From an uncultured Ruminococcus sp. (GTDB lineage: Bacteria; Bacillota; Clostridia; Oscillospirales; Ruminococcaceae), in NCBI GenBank assembly GCA_946537565.1, contig CAMNFW010000139.1, forward strand, positions 1-6,027: DNA of 6,027 nucleotides, in the 5' to 3' direction. Shown here piece by piece: positions 1 to 5,149 of this stretch. Position 1 is the first letter of the stretch, and each line of letters begins with the position of its first letter. The notes under the pieces were generated by a model. The model did not search any database. It worked only from the letters and a program-made list of their open reading frames with translations, and was not told the DNA's origin. Made by a program: the position numbers and the translations under genes.

Positions 1-39
1 TAAAGATTATAAAAGCCATATAACACCTTTAATAAATAC

Positions 40-62
40 GACCTCCCAAAAAGCGGGAGGTC
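40..62 (-). terminator. Probable intrinsic terminator of the GH5 gene
   Basis: A perfect 8-bp stem (GACCTCCC at 40-47, GGGAGGTC at 55-62) with a 7-nt loop lies 9 nt beyond the GH5 stop codon. Read on the minus strand it is followed by GTATTTATT, which is U-rich but interrupted, so termination strength is uncertain. Read on the plus strand it is followed by ATAGAATTTTT, so it could act in both directions for a convergent gene left of the window. Confidence 0.65.
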
Positions 63-71
63 ATAGAATTT

Positions 72-2144
72 TTATTGGGCAGCAGAGATAAGTGCATTAA
101 GGATAGTCTCGTTCCAGGTCAGAGCGCCACGGTTGAAGATACCGTAGTAATTTTTACCGGTACCGATGCCGTTATCCCAGATGAAGCATTTGATGCCATA
201 ATTTTTAGCGATGGATATATATGAGCTGTAGTAGTCAGCTCTTGTGCTGTCATCAGCGACGGAAACGCAGCCGAACTCTCCGATGATAAGAGGAGTGCCA
301 TTGTCGATGAATTTAGATTTCATTTTAGCGAATTTATTTTCAAGCTCAGTTTTTTCTTTATCACCGAACTCAGTGGTCTGACCGTCTGAGAATTTCCAGG
401 GAGCGTAGTAATGGAGAGAAACAATGATATGGTCATCATCAGGAACGATAATATCATTCATAGCCTGATCCTCAGCGGAAGCTGCGTAGCTGGTTATGAC
501 GAGGGTACGGAAAGCGTTATTTCCACCGGTACTGCGGACGGTATCGACGAAATCCTGCTCATATTTATTAACGACTTTTCTTTCTTCCGGAGTACCGCCG
601 GTCCATTCGTTGTTGCTGCCGACAGTTCTGGGTTCATTCATACCTTCAAAAAGTAGCCTGTCGCCGTAGTCATTGAAACGATCAGCGACCTGTTTCCAGA
701 TAGCTTTAAGTTTAGCGCTGTCGCCGGAGTATTCAGAATCCTCAGGTTCAAACCAGATATAGTCATCGTGGTGCATATTAATGATAACATACAGTCCCTG
801 ATCGTAGGCGTAATCGACGACCTCCTGGGCTCTGTCGAGCCATTCAGACTGGATAGTATCGCCGTCCATATGCTCGCCCCAGGTCACGGGGATCCTGATA
901 GCATTGAAGCCGGCATTTTTAACACTTTTGATCATATCCTCAGTGGTTTTAGGATTACCCCAGCCGGTCTCAGTCTGAAGACCTGATTTATTAGTTTTAT
1001 AGCTTTCGAGGGAATTGCCGAGATTCCAGCCGACCTTGATATCCTTGACGATATCGGCGGAGCTTCTGAAATCGGAGTTGTTTGTCTCAGCAGGCTTAGT
1101 GGAATTTTCAGCTGGGGGAGTGACTTGAGGAGCAGATGAATCACTGTCAGCGAGACTGTATCTGACGAGGATAGAATCGAGTGAAGCGGTATCCTGTTCG
1201 CTCCACCAGTAACCGAGGGTAAAATCGCCGTTTTTGCTGTAGATCTTTTTAGCTTCTTCGGGAACGAGCCAGGTAAGTTCGAGGGAAGAGCTGTCGGTGA
1301 AAACGGAGATATTAGGGGACAAATAGCTGCCGGAATCCGAGCTGATTCCGAATGCGCCGGTGAATTTACCGAAAGAGCCATTTGAGCTGATTTTATAGGT
1401 AACAGCCTGAGGGATACAGTTGTCGGGCATGAAATCGCCGGCTGGGACAGATATGGTGTTGTCGGAGTCATTAAAATTGACAGATTTTTCGATGCGCTGG
1501 TTTATACCGCCGTCAACGGGGATATCCTTAGTTCGTGAGAAAGTACAGGTTACTCTTTCGAGAGAGACAGCCTCATCGTTTCCCCACCAGTAGCCGAAGA
1601 GGACTTCACCGCCGGAAGCGGCGTATTTACCGACATCAGCAGGAACTTCCCAGACTATTTTAAGGTAAGAGCCTTCGGAGGAATACTCCATATTTTCGGA
1701 TTGATACCAGCCTTCATCAGTAGCAGCAGGGCAGTCGCCGTTAACTGAGAGACCGAAACCGCCTTTGAAGGATTCGGTTCCGGCACGGTCAATCTCAAAG
1801 GTAAAGGATTTAATTATATCGCCGTCTTCGATGAAATCGGAAAGGGGGAGTTTCAGGGTATTATTACCTTCTTCACGGGAAACGTTTTTACCCACATCCA
1901 CCTGAACGCCGATATCACTGGTAACGGATTCGACAGGGGAGACGTGTTTGGTTGTAGGAGCTTCTGAAGCAGCCTGAGTGGTGGTGATGTTTTCAGTCGG
2001 CTCATCAGAGTCGGCGGAAGCAGTTTCGGCAGAAGAAGATGAAGAATTACTTTTGGAAGAGCCTGATGATTTTTTGTCACCGCACCCTGTAAGAGAGGCA
2101 GCAGCCATTACAGCAGACAGCATAACAGCGGTAGTTTTTTTCAT
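72..2144 (-). CDS. Lipid-anchored GH5 (subfamily 4-like) endo-beta-glucanase with two tandem carbohydrate-binding-like modules
   Basis: This is a secreted beta-1,4-glucan hydrolase (cellulase, lichenase or xyloglucanase type), 690 residues long. Residues 1-20 are a lipoprotein signal peptide ending in lipobox LTGC, so Cys21 should be lipidated and the enzyme tethered to the outer face of the membrane. A Ser/Thr-rich linker (about 24-70) leads to two related modules (about 79-205 and 214-331). A second linker (332-357) precedes the GH5 barrel (about 358-690). GH5 hallmarks are VGWNLGNSLE (371-380), IRIPVTWG (416-423, Arg417), NMHH (456-459), the acid/base Glu504 in MNEP, HYYAP (578-582), the nucleophile Glu623 in IGEFG, and FIWDNG (654-659). 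The overall pattern matches GH5_4. No dockerin is present. The ATG at 2144 is chosen because GGAGT sits 6 nt upstream and the signal peptide starts there; an in-frame ATG at 2225 would add 27 residues and bury that signal. Exact substrate cannot be read from sequence. Family assignment is very sure, subfamily fairly sure. Confidence 0.95.
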   Translation of the reverse strand: MKKTTAVMLSAVMAAASLTGCGDKKSSGSSKSNSSSSSAETASADSDEPTENITTTQAASEAPTTKHVSPVESVTSDIGVQVDVGKNVSREEGNNTLKLPLSDFIEDGDIIKSFTFEIDRAGTESFKGGFGLSVNGDCPAATDEGWYQSENMEYSSEGSYLKIVWEVPADVGKYAASGGEVLFGYWWGNDEAVSLERVTCTFSRTKDIPVDGGINQRIEKSVNFNDSDNTISVPAGDFMPDNCIPQAVTYKISSNGSFGKFTGAFGISSDSGSYLSPNISVFTDSSSLELTWLVPEEAKKIYSKNGDFTLGYWWSEQDTASLDSILVRYSLADSDSSAPQVTPPAENSTKPAETNNSDFRSSADIVKDIKVGWNLGNSLESYKTNKSGLQTETGWGNPKTTEDMIKSVKNAGFNAIRIPVTWGEHMDGDTIQSEWLDRAQEVVDYAYDQGLYVIINMHHDDYIWFEPEDSEYSGDSAKLKAIWKQVADRFNDYGDRLLFEGMNEPRTVGSNNEWTGGTPEERKVVNKYEQDFVDTVRSTGGNNAFRTLVITSYAASAEDQAMNDIIVPDDDHIIVSLHYYAPWKFSDGQTTEFGDKEKTELENKFAKMKSKFIDNGTPLIIGEFGCVSVADDSTRADYYSSYISIAKNYGIKCFIWDNGIGTGKNYYGIFNRGALTWNETILNALISAAQ
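1152..1910 (-). repeat. Tandem duplicated carbohydrate-binding-like modules inside the GH5 protein
   Basis: Protein residues about 79-205 and 214-331 are diverged copies of one beta-rich module. Shared landmarks are an NNT or DNT turn followed by a DF pair, then FxGxFGxS, then LxxxWxVP, then a segment KxYxxxG leading to FGYWW or LGYWW, and a closing SL plus V. The paired Trp in each copy are candidates for sugar stacking. Position between signal peptide and catalytic domain is typical of carbohydrate-binding modules. The family was not established: they recall the CBM80/DUF5620-type modules described from Ruminococcus flavefaciens, but that is a suggestion from memory. Confidence 0.7.
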
Positions 2145-2150
2145 TATATC

Positions 2151-2155
2151 ACTCC
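2151..2155 (-). promoter_or_regulatory. Ribosome binding site deciding the GH5 start
   Basis: GGAGT on the minus strand lies 6 nt upstream of the ATG at 2144. It supports that start over the longer in-frame ATG at 2225. Confidence 0.8.
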
Positions 2156-2196
2156 GATCAATATTATAAAAAAGATTATAGTACACTAATAAATAT

Positions 2197-2225
2197 ATTA
2201 TAACACGGTATAATGCAGTTTGCAA
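2197..2225 (-). promoter_or_regulatory. Candidate sigma-A promoter of the GH5 gene
   Basis: On the minus strand a -35 box TTGCAA (2225-2220, four of six consensus bases) is separated by exactly 17 bp from a perfect -10 TATAAT (2202-2197). Transcription would begin near 2190 and give a leader of about 46 nt. The promoter overlaps the in-frame upstream ATG at 2225, which further argues that the 2225 start is not used. The region is AT-rich, so chance -10 boxes are expected. A second possible -35 (perfect TTGACA, 2313-2308) lies farther upstream but has only poor -10 partners. Confidence 0.5.
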
Positions 2226-2437
2226 TATTTTTCAAGAATAGAATATAGCAAATAATCTTAAAATATATTATATTATTTTACTATACTAATATAAAATACA
2301 GCATCATTGTCAACCTTAGAAGCCTTTTGTCTGTAAAATGGTCAAGCAATGCAGCATTAGCTTTGTATGAAATGCACAAGAAACATGATGCAAATGCAGT
2401 GAATTGCACAATTTTCTGTTGTGTACAAAAAACTCCT

Positions 2438-2466
2438 TTGACAAAAATATTTTTTTGTGATATAAT
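2438..2466 (+). promoter_or_regulatory. Consensus extended -10 sigma-A promoter for minD-mgsA
   Basis: TTGACA (2438-2443), a 17-bp spacer and TATAAT (2461-2466) match the housekeeping consensus at all twelve positions. TGA directly before the -10 also gives the extended -10 TGn element. Transcription should start near 2473, about 68 nt before the ATG at 2541. Spacer and start-site sequence form inverted repeats, described separately. Confidence 0.88.
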
Positions 2467-2474
2467 ATATATCA
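2441..2474. promoter_or_regulatory. Two adjacent inverted repeats over the minD promoter (possible operator)
   Basis: ACAAAAA (2441-2447) and TTTTTGT (2452-2458) form one 7-bp inverted repeat across the promoter spacer. TGATATA (2458-2464) and TATATCA (2468-2474) form a second 7-bp repeat across the -10 and the start site. The two share the T at 2458. A repressor bound at either would block RNA polymerase. The sequence is AT-rich, so simple composition may explain part of the symmetry. Confidence 0.35.
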
Positions 2475-2540
2475 GAAATATGTAAATATCTTCAGAGGTC
2501 TGAAAACTAAATTAGAATCGGGTCTCAGAAAGGAAAAAAT

Positions 2541-3278
2541 ATGGCAAAGATCATTGCAGTTACATCTGGAAAGGGCGGTACAGGAAAGTCAACTGTCTGT
2601 GCAGGTTTAGGATATACACTGGCAAAACAGGGACATCGAACATTACTGATCGAGCTTGATTTCGGACTCAGATGTCTTGACATTATGTTTGGTGTTGAAA
2701 ATGATATAAAGTCAGATCTGGGCGATGTACTCTCTGGAAAGAAAGAGGTAATGGATGCAGTAGCGAAGGTACCGATGGCAGAGAATCTGAATCTGCTGTG
2801 TGCGCCGAAGACACTTTCCACAGTTACGGCAGAACAGATAGTAGATATCTGCCGATCAGTAAAGAAGTCTTTTGAATATATAATTATAGATACAGGAGCG
2901 GGTATCAATTCACATGTATTCGACATTGTTGAACAGGCAAACCTTATACTTGTAATATCAACACCTGATCCGGTATGTATAAGAGATGCAAGCCTGATGT
3001 CGGACGAGTTCTACAACAGAGGCAATAAGAGTCAGCGACTGATAATCAACAAGATCAGCAAGAAGGTCATTGGAGAAGCGCTTGTCTCAAATCTTGATGA
3101 GATCATAGACAAGGTAGGCGTACAGCTTATCGGAGTAATACCAGATGATTTCTCGATGACAGTAGCAACAGGAAAGGGCAATCCGATTCCGACAGATTCA
3201 GCAGCACTTAAAGCTTTTGATGCAATATCGAAGAGATTGGGCGGAGAGTTTATACCGCTTACAGTAAAAACCTCATAA
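2541..3278 (+). CDS. minD: MinD-family P-loop ATPase lacking the membrane-targeting tail
   Basis: A 245-residue cytoplasmic ATPase of the MinD/ParA group; classical MinD positions the division septum by cycling on the membrane with MinC and MinE. The deviant Walker A motif is GKGGTGKS (10-17) with signature Lys11 and Lys16. The switch I region ELDFGLRCLD (38-47) keeps Asp40 and the MinD-like GLRxLD. Walker B is IIIDTGAG (114-121, Asp117), IRD (147-149) matches the MinD dimer region, and NK (170-171) fits base recognition. E. coli MinD is 270 residues and ends in an amphipathic membrane helix; this protein stops at GGEFIPLTVKTS with no such helix, and neighbouring frames do not supply one. The DTGAG form of Walker B also recalls FlhG/YlxH relatives. 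The ATG at 2541 has AGAAAGG 7 nt upstream. It lies 33 nt before mgsA, likely co-transcribed. Family is sure; a septum-placement role is uncertain because no minC or minE is adjacent. Confidence 0.85.
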   Translation: MAKIIAVTSGKGGTGKSTVCAGLGYTLAKQGHRTLLIELDFGLRCLDIMFGVENDIKSDLGDVLSGKKEVMDAVAKVPMAENLNLLCAPKTLSTVTAEQIVDICRSVKKSFEYIIIDTGAGINSHVFDIVEQANLILVISTPDPVCIRDASLMSDEFYNRGNKSQRLIINKISKKVIGEALVSNLDEIIDKVGVQLIGVIPDDFSMTVATGKGNPIPTDSAALKAFDAISKRLGGEFIPLTVKTS

Positions 3279-3311
3279 TAAATTTCCGCATAGCGGGGAA
3301 AGGACAGATAA

Positions 3312-3713
3312 ATGAAGATTGCAATCATGGCTCATGATGCCAAAAAAGAATTAATGGTACAGTTCTGCAGTGCATACTGCGGCATTTTATCCAAACATCA
3401 GCTTATGGCAACCAACACAACAGGAAAGCAGGTCAGTGAAGCAACCGGACTGCCCATAAAGCGCTATCTGAGCGGCAGAGGAGGAGCAGAGCAGATACTT
3501 GCGCTGCTGTCATGCAATGAGGTTGACGTACTTCTCTTTTTCAGGGACCCGATAAATCCAAAGTCATCTGATGTAAATGATATGAATCTGCTCAGACTCT
3601 GTGATGTTCATAATGTGCCTGTAGCAACAAATATCGCAACAGCAGAGGCATTGATACTTGCTCTTGAAAGAGGCGATCTTGACTGGCGGGAGATAGGAAC
3701 CCCGACAATATAA
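3312..3713 (+). CDS. mgsA: Methylglyoxal synthase family protein with altered active site
   Basis: A 133-residue protein, close to the length of B. subtilis MgsA and aligning along its whole length. The family converts dihydroxyacetone phosphate to methylglyoxal plus phosphate, a bypass of lower glycolysis. Conserved here are His8-Asp9 (E. coli His19-Asp20), Lys12 (Lys23), the phosphate-site ATNTTG (33-38), RDP with Asp79 (Asp91), and VPVATNIATAE (102-112). Against recalled E. coli and B. subtilis sequences the loop SGPxGGDQQ is shortened by one residue to SGRGGAEQ (54-61), so catalytic Asp71 becomes Ala59, or Glu60 if the gap is moved. His98 aligns with Ser86 and Asp101 with Asn89 without gaps. 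Activity may be weak or lost. The start has AGGA 7 nt upstream. It follows the minD-like gene, as in the clostridial minCDE-rodA-mgsA cluster. Family membership is sure, enzymatic function is doubtful. Confidence 0.88.
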   Translation: MKIAIMAHDAKKELMVQFCSAYCGILSKHQLMATNTTGKQVSEATGLPIKRYLSGRGGAEQILALLSCNEVDVLLFFRDPINPKSSDVNDMNLLRLCDVHNVPVATNIATAEALILALERGDLDWREIGTPTI

Positions 3714-3751
3714 ATGTCCGGGAGCAGTATTCTGCAAATCACTAATGACTT

Positions 3752-3777
3752 AATTGTCCCTTCAAAGGGACAATTTT
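3752..3777 (+). terminator. Hairpin terminator or attenuator between mgsA and hisS
   Basis: AATTGTCCCT (3752-3761) pairs with AGGGACAATT (3766-3775) around loop TCAA, a 10-bp perfect stem that ends in TTTT (3774-3777) partly inside the stem. The U-run is short, so termination may be partial. It lies 38 nt after the mgsA stop and 30 nt before hisS, and probably ends or attenuates the minD-mgsA transcript. Confidence 0.65.
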
Positions 3778-3793
3778 CATGTTAGAAATTATG

Positions 3794-3798
3794 AAAGG
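3794..3798 (+). promoter_or_regulatory. Ribosome binding site deciding the hisS start
   Basis: AAAGG lies 9 nt upstream of the ATG at 3808. A longer in-frame TTG start at 3754 would begin inside the terminator hairpin and has no comparable site, so 3808 is preferred. Confidence 0.65.
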
Positions 3799-3807
3799 CT
3801 GATACTT

Positions 3808-5148
3808 ATGGCTAAGAATATAAAAAGACCGAAAGGCACAGAAGATGTGCTGCCTAAAACAGTAAGCAGGTGGCAGACGATCGAGAAGATCGCCCGTGAG
3901 ACTGCTGAAAATTTTGGTTTCAAGGAAATAAGAATACCGACTTTTGAGGAAACTGATCTGTTCATGCGTTCAGTTGGCGAGACCACAGACGTTGTACAGA
4001 AGGAGATGTTCACTGTAACAGCCGGAGACAGTTCGTTTACGCTGAGACCAGAGGGAACTGCCGGCACCATACGGGCAGTAATGCAGAATGGTATGCTCAA
4101 CGATGCGCTGCCGCTGAAGCTGTTTTATATACTTTCATGCTTCCGTCATGAGAGACCACAGGCAGGCAGACTCAGAGAGTTTCATCAGTTTGGAGCAGAG
4201 ATGGCAGGAAGTCCGCTGCCGGCAGCAGATGCAGAGGTAATATCCCTTGCAAAATCGCTGCTGGACAGATTAGGCATCAGGAATATCAAGCTGTATATCA
4301 ATTCGATCGGCTGTCCGGTTTGCCGAGCAAGATATTATGATTCACTGAGAGAATATTTTGAGGGCAGCAAGGATAAGCTTTGCATGACGTGTCAGGAGAG
4401 ACTTGTCAAGAATCCGATGAGGATACTTGACTGCAAGAGTGAGATATGCCAGGAAATAGCGAAAGATGCGCCGGTTATCACAGATTATCTATGTGAAGAG
4501 TGCAGCGCTCATTTTGCGAAATTACAGGAATATCTCCAGCTGCGAGGCATAGAGTACAGTGTAAATCCGAGGATAGTCCGTGGACTTGATTATTACACCA
4601 AAACAGTATTTGAATTTGTCACAACAGAGATAGGCGCACAGGGAACAGTCTGCGGCGGCGGACGTTATGACGGACTTATAGAGCAGCTGGGCGGACCGAA
4701 AACACCGGCGCTGGGATTTGGAATGGGCATTGAAAGACTGCTCATAGTAATGGAAAAGCAAGGCTGCGGATTTATGGAGCCAAAGAAGTGTGATGTATAC
4801 TTTGTAAACATGGGCGAGGCTGCAAGGAACAAGGCTATACAGCTTGCATCTGACCTGAGAGAGATCGGATACTTTGCGGAGTTTGATCTTGTAGGCAGAG
4901 AATTCAAGCCCCAGATGAAGTATGCGAATAATATTGGAGCAAGATTTATAATCGTGCTTGGAGACAATGAGATAGAGTCCGGAAAGGCGAGGGTCAAGTT
5001 CATGGAGACTGGTGAACAGCTTGATATAACGCTTGACGGCAGCTTTGCGGACAGATTTGATGAGATATATTATGAAAAATTGCTTGATTCCATACCGGAG
5101 ACCTCAGCTATGAAGGCTCTGACAGGAGCAGCAGAGGAGGATAAATAA
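3808..5148 (+). CDS. hisS: Histidyl-tRNA synthetase
   Basis: A class II aminoacyl-tRNA synthetase that charges tRNA-His with histidine using ATP, in the cytoplasm. The 446 residues slightly exceed the E. coli length of 424. Landmarks in order: RPKGTEDVLP near the N-terminus (7-16), motif 1 region around IRIPTFEETDLF (41-52), TLRPEGTAGTIRA (78-90), motif 2 CFRHERPQAGR with FHQFGAE (111-131), the histidine-specific RGLDYYT (258-264), GGGRYDGL (283-290), motif 3 GFGMGIERLL (303-312), and a C-terminal anticodon-binding domain (about 325-420). Between motif 2 and the histidine motif, the insertion carries three CxxC pairs (169/172, 192/195, 229/232), which could bind zinc. Its start follows a hairpin with no T-box leader in between. 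aspS begins one nucleotide after its stop, so the two are translated together. Identification is certain. Confidence 0.97.
   Translation: MAKNIKRPKGTEDVLPKTVSRWQTIEKIARETAENFGFKEIRIPTFEETDLFMRSVGETTDVVQKEMFTVTAGDSSFTLRPEGTAGTIRAVMQNGMLNDALPLKLFYILSCFRHERPQAGRLREFHQFGAEMAGSPLPAADAEVISLAKSLLDRLGIRNIKLYINSIGCPVCRARYYDSLREYFEGSKDKLCMTCQERLVKNPMRILDCKSEICQEIAKDAPVITDYLCEECSAHFAKLQEYLQLRGIEYSVNPRIVRGLDYYTKTVFEFVTTEIGAQGTVCGGGRYDGLIEQLGGPKTPALGFGMGIERLLIVMEKQGCGFMEPKKCDVYFVNMGEAARNKAIQLASDLREIGYFAEFDLVGREFKPQMKYANNIGARFIIVLGDNEIESGKARVKFMETGEQLDITLDGSFADRFDEIYYEKLLDSIPETSAMKALTGAAEEDK
5134..5140 (+). promoter_or_regulatory. Ribosome binding site of aspS inside the hisS end
   Basis: GAGGAGG, within the last hisS codons, lies 9 nt upstream of the ATG at 5150. 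It supports that start over Met5 at 5162 and indicates translational coupling of the two synthetases. Confidence 0.8.
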
Positions 5149-5149
5149 A

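Larger units (their letters stand above)
2145..2540. other. Divergent intergenic region without genes
   Basis: These 396 bp separate the leftward GH5 gene from the rightward minD-like gene. The part nearest GH5 (about 2156-2300) is very AT-rich and holds the GH5 promoter candidate. The middle (about 2300-2425) is more mixed and has four ATGCA motifs (2349, 2372, 2388, 2394) and a small inverted repeat CACAA/TTGTG (2407-2423). The right part holds the minD promoter and a leader of about 68 nt with a weak 5-bp hairpin (2491-2504). Short frames such as the one starting at 2338 (10 codons) have no convincing ribosome site, and I see no RNA gene or known riboswitch. Confidence 0.7.

Noticed and set aside
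72..400. Dockerin or cell-wall anchor at the C-terminus of the GH5 protein
   Set aside because: The protein ends directly after the GH5 domain; no duplicated calcium-binding segment, LPxTG motif or terminal membrane helix is present.
932..1471. 179-residue minus-strand frame inside the GH5 gene
   Set aside because: It is an alternative frame of the GH5 coding region, with low-complexity Ser/Pro/Leu content and no recognisable domain.
2145..2225. N-terminal extension of the GH5 protein to an in-frame ATG at 2225
   Set aside because: It would hide the lipoprotein signal peptide, covers the candidate promoter, and the ATG at 2144 has its own GGAGT ribosome site.
2226..2300. AT-rich stretch as a possible replication origin or attachment site
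   Set aside because: No DnaA-box cluster, iterons, integrase gene or flanking repeats; AT-richness is normal for a divergent promoter region.
2338..2402. Short frames MVKQCSISFV and MKCTRNMMQMQ in the intergenic region
   Set aside because: Ten to eleven codons, no convincing ribosome site, and close to a cluster of ATG-containing motifs that would create such starts by chance.
2525..2926. 133-residue frame antisense to the minD-like gene
   Set aside because: It is the complement of a strongly conserved ATPase coding region; no ribosome site or family match.
3761..3788. Possible hisS promoter TTCAAA, 16 bp, TAGAAA
   Set aside because: Both boxes are weak (four of six) and transcription would start on top of the hisS ribosome site.
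3754..3807. TTG start at 3754 adding 18 residues to HisRS
   Set aside because: It begins inside the terminator-like hairpin, lacks a ribosome site, and HisRS proteins normally begin near the RPKGTxDxLP motif.
4522..5003. Two minus-strand frames antisense to hisS
   Set aside because: They mirror conserved HisRS motifs and have no features of their own.
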